Origin: Polymorphum gilvum SL003B-26A1
Lineage (GTDB): Bacteria; Pseudomonadota; Alphaproteobacteria; Rhizobiales; Stappiaceae
DNA: 64,000 nt
Assembly (NCBI RefSeq): GCF_000192745.1
Contig: NC_015259.1
Span: 2,991,001 to 3,055,000 of the forward strand
Reading direction: 5' to 3'
This document shows, piece after piece, positions 1 to 8,933 of this stretch (the first letter of the stretch is position 1; every line of letters starts with the position of its first letter). Both the position numbers and the translations under genes were made by a program. A model generated the notes under the pieces. The model was not told the DNA's origin and ran no database searches. It worked only from the letters and a program-made list of their open reading frames with translations.

Positions 1-548
1 ATCGTGACGCCGACGCCGTCGGCCGCGAGCCAGCCGCGCAGGGAGTGGCCGTAGGATATCACCGCCGCCTTGGAGGCGCTGTAGGACGGCATGTCCGGCA
101 GGGCGCGCAGGCCGGCGAGCGAGGCGACCAGGGCGATATGGCCGCGCCGGCGTGCCCGCATCTGTTCGACAAGTCCCGTTATCGTATTGACAGTACCACG
201 GAAATTGATCTCGAACTGGCGGTCGGAGGCGTCGTCGGGCTCGCGCGAGCGGCCGGCGCCGAGGCCGGCGGTGACGCCGGCATTGGCGATCAGCAGGTCG
301 ACCGGGCGGCGCGCATCGGCCTCGGCGAGAAAGGCATGCAGCGCCGCGCGGTCGCGGATATCGAGCGCTGCCGTTTCCGCCTCCGCGCCCTTGCGGCGGA
401 CGTTTTCGGCAAGCATGTCAAGGCGATGCGGGTCGCGGGCGATCAACACCAGATGGCGGCCCGGCGTGGCGTATTCCAGCGCCAGCGCCGTGCCGATGCC
501 ACCGCTGGCGCCGGTCAGGACGATGGTGGACGGGTCGAATTTCGCCAT
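1..548 (-). CDS. SDR-family oxidoreductase, cut by the window edge
   Basis: NAD(P)-dependent short-chain dehydrogenase/reductase whose C-terminal part lies outside the window. From the ATG at 548 the protein begins MAKFDPSTIVLTGASGGIG, giving the nucleotide-binding TGxxxGIG motif at residues 12-19. NAG follows at 89-91, the catalytic Ser is near 143, and YSASK gives the active-site Tyr156 and Lys160. The substrate cannot be told from the sequence. It is transcribed on the same strand as the kps-like genes, and the 100-bp gap upstream of its start holds three phased repeats (see 585-614), so it probably has its own control. The family call is safe; the role is unknown. Confidence 0.88.
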   Translation of the reverse strand, partial: MAKFDPSTIVLTGASGGIGTALALEYATPGRHLVLIARDPHRLDMLAENVRRKGAEAETAALDIRDRAALHAFLAEADARRPVDLLIANAGVTAGLGAGRSREPDDASDRQFEINFRGTVNTITGLVEQMRARRRGHIALVASLAGLRALPDMPSYSASKAAVISYGHSLRGWLAADGVGVT

Positions 549-584
549 CTTGCACGCTCTCCAGGGACTTCCGGCGAGGACTGA

Positions 585-614
585 CCGTGTCCTGCCCGTG
601 TCCGATCCGTGTCC
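585..614. repeat. Three CCGTGTCC direct repeats with exact 11-bp period
   Basis: CCGTGTCC occurs at 585-592, 596-603 and 607-614, one helical turn apart, 37 to 66 bp upstream of the SDR start codon (GGACACGG on the coding strand). Tandem boxes at 11-bp spacing are typical of winged-helix response regulators of the OmpR/PhoB type. The repeats are seen directly; the operator role is inference. Confidence 0.5.
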
Positions 615-648
615 TACTTGTCGCCGATACCCTGCCGGCCCGCTGCCG

Positions 649-2568
649 TCAAATGCCGAGACGGCGGCCGAGCCAGGACGCGTGGCGCAGGACGGCAGTC
701 CTGAGACGGTGCCAGCGGCTGGCGCGCTGGCGCATGAGTCGGCCGACCAGATACTCCGGCCGGCAGGGCAGCAGCGACACCGGGTCGATGGTGCGGGTGT
801 AGACGACGAGGGCGAGGTAGACCAGTTCGTCGAGACTGCGCCGGCGCGTGCGGCGCGGACAGGGGGTCAGGTCGTCGCTGAGGCCCCAGCCGGCATAGAA
901 GGGCAGGCCGTGGACGGTGACCGGCTTGCCGCGCAGCAGCGCCTCGAAGCCGGACAGCGAGGAGAAGGTCTCCAGCCGGTCGCTGGCCTCGATCAGGTCG
1001 ATGATGTTGGCGTCGCGGGCGACATGGTCGGCGAGGCCGGCGAGATCGGCGTCGGCGATGCGGCCCTTGCGCAGGCCGGTCTCGACGTCGGGATGGGGCT
1101 TGTAGACCAGGAAGGCGTCCGGATGGCGGACGCGCGCGAGACGCAGCAGGTCGAGGTTGACGTTGTCGGTGCTGGCGCAGGCGATGGTCGCCGACTGCGA
1201 CCGGCGCACGGCGGCGTCGTCGGCGACCTGGCCGGGCACCAGCACGACCGCGCGGTCGGCCGGGAAGGCATGCGTCCGGCTGCGGCCGAAATTGTATTTC
1301 GACAGGCGGGCGGCGACGATGGCGCGACCGAGGGCGGCGGCACGCGCACGCTCGTCGGCGGTCAGTTCGCGGGTCTCCAGCAGGACCTCGAGCCGACTCG
1401 GGCGCGACGGGTCGTAGTAGATGCCGAGGTCGTCAGCGGCGAGCGAGGCGCCGCGGGCGAGGCCGGCGCCGAGGCCTACGGAACGCAGGAAGCCGTCCTC
1501 GATGCGCAAGAGCGGCACGCCGGCGGCCGCGCAGGCGATCTCCAGCTCCGGCGGCGTCTTACCGGCCCAGGACAGGATACGGCCGCCGGCGGCCTGCGCG
1601 GCGGCCAGGGCGGTCGGGGCGGCCTCAGGACCGTCGCAGAAGGTGACCGAGCCGCCGCAGCCGGTGAAGGTGGCGCGGATGGCCGCGTGGTTCCAGGTCT
1701 GGGAGCCGATACAGAAGGACGGCCGGTCGTTGTCGGCCCAGCTCTTCGCCAACAGGGCGGCGGTGTCGAGCGCGTCGCGGGCGGCCATCGGCGCGCCGTC
1801 GTAAGGATCGAGCCAGCGCAGGACCGACAGGACAGAGGCCGCGACACCGTCGCCGTCGATCAGCGCTGCGAGCGAGCCCGGCGGCGCGACGACCGGCCAG
1901 CCGCACAGGCGGGCATAGAGCGCGAGGGTCTCGTCGTCGGCGACCAGGGACGCGGCGCCGCGCAGCAGCGGCAGCGGATTGCCCCCTGCTCCGGCATCGA
2001 TCCCGGTTCCTGCGGTGACGATCCGGTAGCCGCCGTCCGGCGCCGGCGCCAGAACGGTCTGCCCGGCCTCCGGCGGGATCGGCACGTCAGGACCGATAAC
2101 GCGCTGCGCAGCGACGACGGCACCCGACAGGCCCGCCTGCTGCGGATCGAGCGGATCGAGCCGGTACCAGGGATCGGGCGGTGCGGCCCGCCACTGCGCG
2201 AGCAGGCGCGCGGCCTCGCCTCCCTGCGTCGACGCGGCGCCGTCGGCCAGACCGGCGCGCAGGGCCGCGGCGAGGCTGTCGCTGTCGCGCAGGCGGTCGG
2301 GCGACAGCTCGATCAGCCCGAGCGCGGCGGGAAAGGGCGCTGCCGTCTGCGGCAGCGGACCGGGAAAGACCAGGACGAGCGAAGCGCGGCGGGCGAGCGC
2401 CTTGTGCCGCGCCGCCGCGAAGGCCGCGGCACCGAGGCCGCAGAGCAGAACCTCGCCGGTCGCGAATCGCGGCAGCCATGGCGCCCGAAGCCGCCAGCCG
2501 GTCGCACGCGCAATGGCTGCGGCGAGCGGCGCCAACGCCGGGTCGGCAAGACGCGCCGCGCGGATCAC
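649..2568 (-). CDS. kpsC: KpsC-like capsule polysaccharide (Kdo) glycosyltransferase
   Basis: Protein of 639 residues of the capsule polysaccharide biosynthesis KpsC/LipA family. In group 2 capsule systems, KpsC with KpsS builds the beta-Kdo linker on lyso-phosphatidylglycerol at the inner face of the cytoplasmic membrane. The C-terminal domain carries the family blocks LVPGQVADDAA, VYKPHPDVETG, then RLETFSSLSGFEALLRGKP followed by VTVHGLPFYAGWGLSDD. The N-terminal half has a weaker related layout (CIGSQTWNHAAIRATF, LLRIEDGFLRSVGLG), consistent with the tandem two-domain plan. The start is taken as the GTG at 2568, which overlaps the stop of the upstream kpsS-like gene as GTGA, so the two are translationally coupled. 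Last gene of the kps-like block. Confidence 0.85.
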   Translation of the reverse strand: MIRAARLADPALAPLAAAIARATGWRLRAPWLPRFATGEVLLCGLGAAAFAAARHKALARRASLVLVFPGPLPQTAAPFPAALGLIELSPDRLRDSDSLAAALRAGLADGAASTQGGEAARLLAQWRAAPPDPWYRLDPLDPQQAGLSGAVVAAQRVIGPDVPIPPEAGQTVLAPAPDGGYRIVTAGTGIDAGAGGNPLPLLRGAASLVADDETLALYARLCGWPVVAPPGSLAALIDGDGVAASVLSVLRWLDPYDGAPMAARDALDTAALLAKSWADNDRPSFCIGSQTWNHAAIRATFTGCGGSVTFCDGPEAAPTALAAAQAAGGRILSWAGKTPPELEIACAAAGVPLLRIEDGFLRSVGLGAGLARGASLAADDLGIYYDPSRPSRLEVLLETRELTADERARAAALGRAIVAARLSKYNFGRSRTHAFPADRAVVLVPGQVADDAAVRRSQSATIACASTDNVNLDLLRLARVRHPDAFLVYKPHPDVETGLRKGRIADADLAGLADHVARDANIIDLIEASDRLETFSSLSGFEALLRGKPVTVHGLPFYAGWGLSDDLTPCPRRTRRRSLDELVYLALVVYTRTIDPVSLLPCRPEYLVGRLMRQRASRWHRLRTAVLRHASWLGRRLGI

Positions 2569-3893
2569 AGCGGCACGCCCATGGCGCGGGCGCGGGCGAG
2601 CCGCGGCGGCGGATCGACGAAGGCGTCGGGCTCGTTGAGGCTGCGCTCGAGCAGGCGCGTGACCATGTTGCGCGCGGCGGCCTCCAGGCCCTCGCGGTTG
2701 TGGATCGAGCCGCGCACCTGGATGGCGGCGGCGATCGCCCGCACATAGGCGTCGACCAGTCCGGCGTCGGGAGGCTGAGGCGCGCGCCAGAAGCCGTCGA
2801 GGTCGCCCTGGTGGGTCATGCCGACGATGTCGAAATGGGCCGGCACCAGCGTCTTGACTGGGCGACTGGCCTGCAGCGCCTCCAGCCCGGCGGTGCTGTT
2901 GACGGTGACGACGCCGGCGGTGCGCTCGAACAGCGGCCTGAGGCTGCCGCCGTCGAGGAAGACGATCCGGTCGTCGAGGCCGAGGGCTTCGCCGGTGCGG
3001 CGCACGCGATCCGGCCAGCCCTCGACGCCGGCGTCGAGCGGATGGGTCTTGAGGACGAGACGGGCCTCGTTCGGGGCATGGGCGGCGAAGGAAGCCAGTA
3101 CCAGGTCGATCACCTCGCCGAAACTTGCAAAGGGCGAATGGGCGCGCAGCTGGAAATCGCCTTCGAGCTGCAGCGGCAGAACGAAGAAGGGCGCAGCCGA
3201 GGCGAACAGCTCCGCGATCTGCGCGCCGGCCCGCCGGTCGCGCCGGGCCTTGCCGAGCAGGCGCCAGCCGGCGCGCAGATACTCGAGCACGGGATGGTAG
3301 ATCGTGTGGCGGCGGAAGTGCGGATAGAGGAACCAGAGGGCGACGTTGGTCAGGTTGTAGACCACGTCGGGCGCGGCCTCCAGGAAGAAGGAGGTCGGGT
3401 AGCGGGGCGACAGATCGATGGCGCCGGCAGCGGCCGCGATGCGCCGAATATGGCCGGGATCGGTCGGGAAGTGGCTCAGCGTCGACAGGCCGCCGCGTTC
3501 GATGGTCATCCAGCCGGGCCGCAGGTAGCCGAGTTCGGTCGCAGCAACCGCGATGCCGCGCGCCGCCGCGCACTCGACCGCGATGCGGTGATAGACACGC
3601 CGGTCGCCATGCAGGACCAGATCGGTGATCGACAGGTCGTCCATCAGGGCACCGACATGGGCGCGCCAGTCGGCGATGCGGCCGCGATAGGAGCGGCAGC
3701 CGGGCCCCTGCCAGTGCAGCCAGTCGCCGGCGCACAGGTTGACCCGGTGCACCTCGTGGCCGGCGGCACGCAGCAGTTCGCCCATGCGACGGAACAGCGG
3801 ACAGAGCGGCCCCTGCAGGAACAGGAAGCGGCGCGGCAGGGCGGCTGCCGGCAGCGGCGGCGAGCCGAGGTCGAGGTCAGCCGCGCCAAGCAC
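2565..3893 (-). CDS. kpsS: KpsS-like capsule polysaccharide protein (second copy)
   Basis: KpsS-type glycosyltransferase of about 442 residues, predicted to add the first Kdo residue of the capsule linker. Family blocks: RFLFLQGPLCPLFRRMG near the N-terminus, VNLCAGDWLHW, ELGYLRPGWMTIERGG, LVLKTHPLDAG, VTVNSTAGLEAL and FDIVGMTHQGDLDGFW. An open frame reaches back to 4028, but that proline-rich extension would overlap the preceding gene by 152 bp. The GTG at 3893 leaves a 17-bp overlap with the upstream gene and places the start just before the conserved domain, so it is preferred. It is a paralogue of the gene at 3877-5238; both keep the same blocks. Why two copies are needed is not shown by the sequence. 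Confidence 0.82.
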   Translation of the reverse strand: MLGAADLDLGSPPLPAAALPRRFLFLQGPLCPLFRRMGELLRAAGHEVHRVNLCAGDWLHWQGPGCRSYRGRIADWRAHVGALMDDLSITDLVLHGDRRVYHRIAVECAAARGIAVAATELGYLRPGWMTIERGGLSTLSHFPTDPGHIRRIAAAAGAIDLSPRYPTSFFLEAAPDVVYNLTNVALWFLYPHFRRHTIYHPVLEYLRAGWRLLGKARRDRRAGAQIAELFASAAPFFVLPLQLEGDFQLRAHSPFASFGEVIDLVLASFAAHAPNEARLVLKTHPLDAGVEGWPDRVRRTGEALGLDDRIVFLDGGSLRPLFERTAGVVTVNSTAGLEALQASRPVKTLVPAHFDIVGMTHQGDLDGFWRAPQPPDAGLVDAYVRAIAAAIQVRGSIHNREGLEAAARNMVTRLLERSLNEPDAFVDPPPRLARARAMGVPL

Positions 3894-5238
3894 GGGACCA
3901 TCTTTCGGTCTTGCCGCGGGTTGCGAGCTGGTCGGCGAAGGTTGTGGGGATGTTCTGGGCCCTAGCCCTTTCGAGGCGGGGGGGTGGGTCGACGCGGGCG
4001 CCGGGCTGGTTGAGGGTGCCGGCGGCAAGGCGCAGCGCCATGGCGCGCGCGCCGGCGCGCCGGCCGCGCTCGGTGTAGAAGTTGCCCTTGACCTGGATCG
4101 ACGCCGCCAGCAGCCGCTCCAGCGCCTCCAGCAGCTGCGGATCGGGGCGCGTGCGGTCCGACCAGAACGCGTCCAGCGGGCCCTGGCTGGTCAGGCCGGC
4201 GATGTCGTAGAGCGCGATGCCCAGCACCTTGGTCGGGCAGCCGACCCTGAGCGCATGGATGCCGGTCGTGCTGTTGATGGTCAGCGCGCCCTTGGCGTGT
4301 TCCAGCAGCCGGTTCAGGTTGCCGCCGTCGATCACGTAGATGCGCTTGCGCACCCCGTAGCGGCGCGCGATCCCCTTCAGCAGCCGCCGCCACGGCTCGA
4401 TGCCCTGGTCGAGCGGGTGGATCTTGAACACCAGCCGCGCCGACACCGGTGCCGCCTTGGCAAACGAGCGGATCACCTCCTCCGCCGCCTCGCCGATGTG
4501 GTCGTAGGGCGCGTTGTAGCGCAGCTGGTAGTCGCTCTGCAGCTGCAGCGGGAACACGTAATAGGGCAGACCCGTGCCGATCAGATCGTCGATCAGGTGC
4601 TCCGCGTTGGTGTCGCGCCAGCGCGCCAGCGCCAGGCGCGGCGCCATGCGCAGGTATTCCGCCAGCGGATGGTAGAACTTGTCGCGCACGTAGCGCCGAT
4701 AGGCCAGCGGAGCCAGCAGCACGTTGGCCAGGTTGTAGACCACCTCCGCCGCCGCCTCGCGCCAGAACGCATAGGGATACAGCGGCCGCCGGTCGATCGC
4801 CGGCAGACCCGCGGCCGCCGACAGGATCAGCGCCGGATCGTCCGGGAACAGCGAATGCGCCGACATGCCGTTGCGCTCCAGCGTGATCCAGTCCGGCCGC
4901 AGGTAGCCGAACTCGTAGGCCGCGCAGGCGATCCCCAGACGCCCCGCCACCTCCGCCGCCGCCACGTGATAGGGCTGGCGGTCGGCGTAATAGACCAGGT
5001 CGCTCGCCCCGACCCGGCGCAGGAACCCCTCCAGCCAGGCCGGAAACCCCGCAAGGCTGCCCCGGTACGACGTGCAGCGCCGGTCGTGCCAGTCCAGCCA
5101 GTCGCCCGGACACAGGTTGACCCGCAGCGTGCGGTGGCCGAGCAGCTCAAGCTCGTCGGCCAGCGTGCGCGCGAAGATCGACGGCGGTCCCTGCAGGAAC
5201 ACGAACACCCGCTCCGACCCCGTTCCCGCCTCCGCCAT
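3877..5238 (-). CDS. kpsS: KpsS-like capsule polysaccharide protein (first copy)
   Basis: KpsS-family protein of 453 residues, same role class as its downstream neighbour. Conserved pieces: VFVFLQGPPSIFARTLA, VNLCPGDWLDWHDRRC, YEFGYLRPDWITLERNG, YYVFPLQLQSDYQLRYNAP, RLVFKIHPLDQG, LTINSTTGIHAL and LYDIAGLTSQGPLDAFW. The His in HPLD and the NSTTG loop correspond to conserved positions of the family. The ATG at 5238 lies only 5 codons before the domain starts. It sits between the export lipoprotein gene (93-bp gap) and the second kpsS copy (17-bp overlap), forming one minus-strand operon. No kpsF, kpsU, kpsE, kpsM or kpsT is in the window. Confidence 0.85.
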   Translation of the reverse strand: MAEAGTGSERVFVFLQGPPSIFARTLADELELLGHRTLRVNLCPGDWLDWHDRRCTSYRGSLAGFPAWLEGFLRRVGASDLVYYADRQPYHVAAAEVAGRLGIACAAYEFGYLRPDWITLERNGMSAHSLFPDDPALILSAAAGLPAIDRRPLYPYAFWREAAAEVVYNLANVLLAPLAYRRYVRDKFYHPLAEYLRMAPRLALARWRDTNAEHLIDDLIGTGLPYYVFPLQLQSDYQLRYNAPYDHIGEAAEEVIRSFAKAAPVSARLVFKIHPLDQGIEPWRRLLKGIARRYGVRKRIYVIDGGNLNRLLEHAKGALTINSTTGIHALRVGCPTKVLGIALYDIAGLTSQGPLDAFWSDRTRPDPQLLEALERLLAASIQVKGNFYTERGRRAGARAMALRLAAGTLNQPGARVDPPPRLERARAQNIPTTFADQLATRGKTERWSRAWRG

Positions 5239-5293
5239 GCCGCCTTACCGCTTTCCCCGTCCCCGCCCCCGGCCGTCCCCGGGCGCCCTTGCC

Positions 5294-5319
5294 AGATCCT
5301 CCAGACAGATCCTCCAGAC
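5294..5319. repeat. Two tandem 13-bp copies in the gap before kpsS
   Basis: The 13-mer AGATCCTCCAGAC occurs twice head to tail (5294-5306 and 5307-5319), followed by a partial third start (GGATCC). On the transcribed minus strand each copy contains GGAGG, but both lie more than 50 bp upstream of the kpsS start, so they are not its ribosome binding site. No function assigned. Confidence 0.4.
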
Positions 5320-5331
5320 GGATCCGTCCCG

Positions 5332-6486
5332 TCAGTCGTCGAAGAAGGACGAGTTCACCGTCGCCACGTTGCTGATCAGCGGCGCGATGATCTGCAGGAA
5401 CTTGCCGAACTCCGCCGTCGGATGGTTGGCCACGTAGAGGATGTCCTTGTCGCGCATCTCGAAGAAGCGCGCCAGGAAGAAGCCCTGCGGATCGCGCAGG
5501 CTCAGCCGGTACACCAGCGGCACCTGCTCCCCCCCCGACAGACGACCGGCAAGCTCCGGCTTGAGCGCGCGCACAAGATCCGCGTCCTCGAAGCGGAACA
5601 GGAAGATCCCGCCCGCGTCCGCCCGGTAGTCGTTCAGACCGCCCACCGTCGCCAGCGCCTCGGCCAGCGTCACGCTCTTGGTCTTGAACGCCACCAGCTG
5701 GTTCGCCTTCACCGCCCCGAAGGCCGAGAAGGTGCGCGGGCGATGCGACAGCAGCACGTTGTCGCCCGGCGCCACCAGCACGTTGTTCTCCGGATAGTCG
5801 ATCAGGTGCTCAAGCCGCGTCGTCCCCGACCGCGGACCCCGCTTCAGCGTCACAACCGTCTCGTAGGTCGCAGCCCGCGGTCCGCCGGCCACCGCGACAA
5901 GCTCCAGAAGCCGCGTCTGGCGCACCGGCAGCGGATACACCCCCGGCTTGCCGACGTCACCCACCACCACCGCCGTCGAACTCTGCTTGTCGGCAACCAC
6001 CACCAGGACCTGAGGCTCGACCGCCTTGCCGACCAGCTTCTGCTCGATCGACGCCCGCAGACCCTCCACCGTCAGACCCGCCGCCGCGATCCGCCCCGCA
6101 TAGGGCACGAACACGTGACCCGTCTCGTCGATCACCGCGGGAACCAGCGTGCTGTCCGAATCGCCCGGCGAGAACAAACCCTCGCGCGAGGCCTCGAAGA
6201 TCTTGACCTGCAGGCTGTCGCCGACCCCCAGAAGCGCCGACGACCCGCCGCCGGAGCCAACCCCGCGGAACTGGTTCGAAAACGCCAGAGGACGGTACGC
6301 CTTGATCACATCGATGTTCGACGGCTCGATCGACACAACCGCATAGGACTCAGACCCAGTCGGAACCGAACTCCCCTGCGCCGATATCTCCTCAGACGTG
6401 ATCCCGATCGCCGAAGGCCCCTCACCCGGAAGCGCGCCGCAGCCCGAAAGGGCCGCCAAAAGCGCCAGAACGGCCAATATCCGCAT
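5332..6486 (-). CDS. Polysaccharide export outer-membrane lipoprotein (Wza/BexD/KpsD type)
   Basis: Outer-membrane polysaccharide export protein of 384 residues that would form the exit channel for the capsule. The start at 6486 gives MRILAVLALLAALSGCG, a lipoprotein signal peptide with lipobox LSGC. An upstream ATG at 6543 would add 19 charged residues before the signal and is rejected. The Poly_export core follows (GDSLQVKIFEASREGLF, VPAVIDETGHVFVPYAGRI), then SLBB-like repeats (PQVLVVVADKQSSTAVVVG) and a C-terminus with KDILYVANHPTAE. First gene of the minus-strand kps block. A 249-bp gap separates it from the divergent epimerase gene, so promoters for both directions should lie in 6487-6735. 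Confidence 0.88.
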   Translation of the reverse strand: MRILAVLALLAALSGCGALPGEGPSAIGITSEEISAQGSSVPTGSESYAVVSIEPSNIDVIKAYRPLAFSNQFRGVGSGGGSSALLGVGDSLQVKIFEASREGLFSPGDSDSTLVPAVIDETGHVFVPYAGRIAAAGLTVEGLRASIEQKLVGKAVEPQVLVVVADKQSSTAVVVGDVGKPGVYPLPVRQTRLLELVAVAGGPRAATYETVVTLKRGPRSGTTRLEHLIDYPENNVLVAPGDNVLLSHRPRTFSAFGAVKANQLVAFKTKSVTLAEALATVGGLNDYRADAGGIFLFRFEDADLVRALKPELAGRLSGGEQVPLVYRLSLRDPQGFFLARFFEMRDKDILYVANHPTAEFGKFLQIIAPLISNVATVNSSFFDD

Positions 6487-6735
6487 CACGATCCCATCCC
6501 GTCGATCTGTCCCGTCCCTCCCTAGCATCCGGGACGGCCGCATCCAAGAATCGGGACGGCGGCGGGACGAGAGAGGTTACCCTATGTGCCCGGTTTACAA
6601 CACCAATCGAATTCAAATCGTTAAGGCTACCGCCCGACCGGCGTGTCGGTGCCGGTCGGCGCTTTTCCGGGCCGCCGACGCGCCCTATAGTGCGGCGCGG
6701 CACCGCCCCTCCCTCCGTTCCCGAGGACGACCGAC

Positions 6736-7959
6736 GTGACCATCGACCAGCCCCCTGCAGCGCGCGACGCCCCGGCCCCCGACGAAGCCGGGGACGTTTC
6801 CCGCGCCGTCAAGGCGATGGCCGAGGAGATGCGCGGCTGGCTGTTCGCCGCCGCCCTGCCGCGCTGGCATGCGGCCGGCATCGACCGGGAGCGCGGCGGC
6901 TTCCACGAGGCCATCGACGTGGCCACCGGCGCGGCGGTCGACGCGCCGCGCCGGGCGCGCGTGCAGCCGCGCCAGGTCTACAGCTTCCTGGAGGCCGGAC
7001 GCATGGGCTGGGACGGCGACTGGCGCACGCCGGCGCGCGAAGGGCTCGCCCTGTTCCTGGAGCGCTACGGCCTCGGCGACGGCACGGTGGGCGCGCTGGT
7101 GTCGGCCGAGGGCGCCCTGCTCGACCCGGGCTTCGACCTTTACAACCAGGCCTTCGCGCTGTTCGCGCTGGCCCATGCGGCCGCGGAGGACGCCGGGCGG
7201 GCGCCGGCCTACCGCGAACGGGCGGCGCGGCTGCTCGCCCGCCTGAAGGCGGCCTGCGGCCATCCGGCCGGCGGCTTCCACGAGGGCGCGCCGGAGCGGC
7301 TGCCGCTGTGCTCAAACCCGCACATGCACCTGTTCGAGGCCGCGCTCGCCTGGGAGGCGGCCGGCGGCGGACCTGCCTGGACGGCGCTTGCCGACGAGAT
7401 CGCCGGCCTGGCGCTGGAGCGCTTCATCGACGCGACGAGCGGCGGCCTGCGCGAGTTCTTCGACGCCGACTGGCGGCCGATGCCGGACGCGCGCGGGCGC
7501 ATCCTGGAGCCGGGGCACCAGTTCGAATGGGCCTGGCTGCTGGTGCGCTGGGGCACGGCGCGCGGCGAGGCGCGCGCGCTGGCCGCCGCACGGCGGCTGT
7601 TTGCGATCGGCGAGGAGCACGGCGTCTGCCCCGACCGGCAGGTGGCGATGATGGCGCTCGACGAGCGCTTCGCCGTGCTCGACCCGGTGGCCCGGCTGTG
7701 GGCGCAGACCGAATGGCTGAAGGCGGCACTGGCGCTGGCGGAGATCGCGGAAGGAGCGGCGGCGCGGCGCGCCTATCTCGGCTCGGCGCTGCGCGCCGGG
7801 GCGGCGCTGCGCCCCTATCTCGACGTGCCGCTCGCCGGCCTGTGGCGCGACAAGCTGGAGGCCGACGGGCGCTTCCGCGACGAGCCGGCGCCGGCGAGTT
7901 CGTTCTACCATATCGTCTGCGCGCTCAGCGAACTGGACGCCCACGCGCGCAGGCTGTAA
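6736..7959 (+). CDS. AGE-family (N-acylglucosamine 2-epimerase / mannose isomerase-like) protein
   Basis: Sugar epimerase/isomerase of 407 residues with the (alpha/alpha)6-barrel family signature. Recognisable blocks are RVQPRQVYSFLEAGRMGW, SNPHMHLFEAALAW, EPGHQFEWAWLLVRW, RLWAQTEWLKAALAL and ASSFYHIVCALSELDAHARRL. The histidines in NPHMH and EPGHQF are the usual catalytic pair in this family. Family members interconvert N-acylglucosamine/N-acylmannosamine, glucose/mannose/fructose or cellobiose forms, and the sequence does not decide which. Start is GTG at 6736, preceded by GAGGA. Being divergent from the capsule block suggests a part in supplying a sugar precursor, but that is inference. 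folD follows after 40 bp on the same strand. Confidence 0.82.
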   Translation: MTIDQPPAARDAPAPDEAGDVSRAVKAMAEEMRGWLFAAALPRWHAAGIDRERGGFHEAIDVATGAAVDAPRRARVQPRQVYSFLEAGRMGWDGDWRTPAREGLALFLERYGLGDGTVGALVSAEGALLDPGFDLYNQAFALFALAHAAAEDAGRAPAYRERAARLLARLKAACGHPAGGFHEGAPERLPLCSNPHMHLFEAALAWEAAGGGPAWTALADEIAGLALERFIDATSGGLREFFDADWRPMPDARGRILEPGHQFEWAWLLVRWGTARGEARALAAARRLFAIGEEHGVCPDRQVAMMALDERFAVLDPVARLWAQTEWLKAALALAEIAEGAAARRAYLGSALRAGAALRPYLDVPLAGLWRDKLEADGRFRDEPAPASSFYHIVCALSELDAHARRL

Positions 7960-7999
7960 CAGGGCGCCAGACGAGACGCCCTGACACGAGGCCTTCCCC

Positions 8000-8911
8000 A
8001 TGAGCGAGCCCATCCTGATCGACGGCAAGGCGATCGCCGCCTCCGTGCGCGCCGAAATCACCGCCCGCGCGGCGCGGCTGGTGCGCGAGACCGGTCGGCG
8101 GCCGGGGCTCGCGGTGGTGCTGGTCGGCGAGGACCCGGCGAGCGAGGTCTACGTCCGCAACAAGGACAAGGCGGCGGAGGCCTGCGGCTTCCATTCGGTC
8201 AAGCACACGCTGCCGGCGACGACCTCGCAGGCCGAGCTCGTCGCCCTGGTGGCGCGGCTCAACGACGACGCCGACATCCACGGCATCCTGGTGCAGCTGC
8301 CGCTGCCGGACCACATCGACGCCAGCACGGTGCTGCGGCTGATCCGGCCGGACAAGGACGTCGACGGCTTCCATCCGGTCAATGTCGGCCTGCTGACGGC
8401 GGGCGAGCGCGCCAGCGCGCTGGTGCCGTGCACGCCGGCCGGCAGCCTGGTGCTGCTGAAGCGCACGCTTCCCGGCCCGCTGGCCGGGCTGGAGGCAGTG
8501 GTGATCGGGCGCTCCAACATCGTCGGCAAGCCGATGGCGAGCCTGCTGCTGGCCGAAAGCTGCACGGTGACCATCGCCCACAGCCGCACCCGCGACCTGC
8601 CCGCGGTGGTGCGGCGCGCCGACATCGTGGTCGCCGCCGTCGGCCGGCCGCAGATGGTGCGCGGCGACTGGATCAAGCCCGGCACGACGGTGATCGACGT
8701 CGGCATCAACCGCATCCCGGCGCCGGACAGGGGCGCGGGCGCGACGCGGCTGGTCGGCGACGTCGCCTTCGACGAGGCGCGCACGCGCGCCGGCGCGATC
8801 ACGCCGGTGCCCGGCGGCGTCGGGCCGATGACCATCGCCATGCTGATGGCCAACACGCTGACCGCCGCCCGCCGCCAGCTCGGCCTCGCCGAGGAACCGC
8901 CGCTGTTCTGA
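8000..8911 (+). CDS. folD: Bifunctional methylenetetrahydrofolate dehydrogenase / cyclohydrolase
   Basis: FolD, 303 residues, cytosolic. It oxidises 5,10-methylene-THF with NADP and hydrolyses the methenyl product to 10-formyl-THF, feeding purine and formyl-Met synthesis. Family signatures are complete: [20 protein letters not shown] (Tyr/Lys catalytic pair in YVRNK), [39 protein letters not shown] and [19 protein letters not shown]. Length is normal. It is 40 bp downstream of the epimerase gene and could be cotranscribed with it. The region after the stop is a mobile-element remnant. Confidence 0.96.
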   Translation: MSEPILIDGKAIAASVRAEITARAARLVRETGRRPGLAVVLVGEDPASEVYVRNKDKAAEACGFHSVKHTLPATTSQAELVALVARLNDDADIHGILVQLPLPDHIDASTVLRLIRPDKDVDGFHPVNVGLLTAGERASALVPCTPAGSLVLLKRTLPGPLAGLEAVVIGRSNIVGKPMASLLLAESCTVTIAHSRTRDLPAVVRRADIVVAAVGRPQMVRGDWIKPGTTVIDVGINRIPAPDRGAGATRLVGDVAFDEARTRAGAITPVPGGVGPMTIAMLMANTLTAARRQLGLAEEPPLF

Positions 8912-8933
8912 CCCGGGCGGGGGCAAAGAAGGG

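Noticed and set aside
91-3965. Long open frames on the plus strand opposite the kpsC and kpsS genes
   Set aside because: They are arginine/alanine/glycine-rich with no domains; they arise from the high GC third-position bias of the real minus-strand genes.
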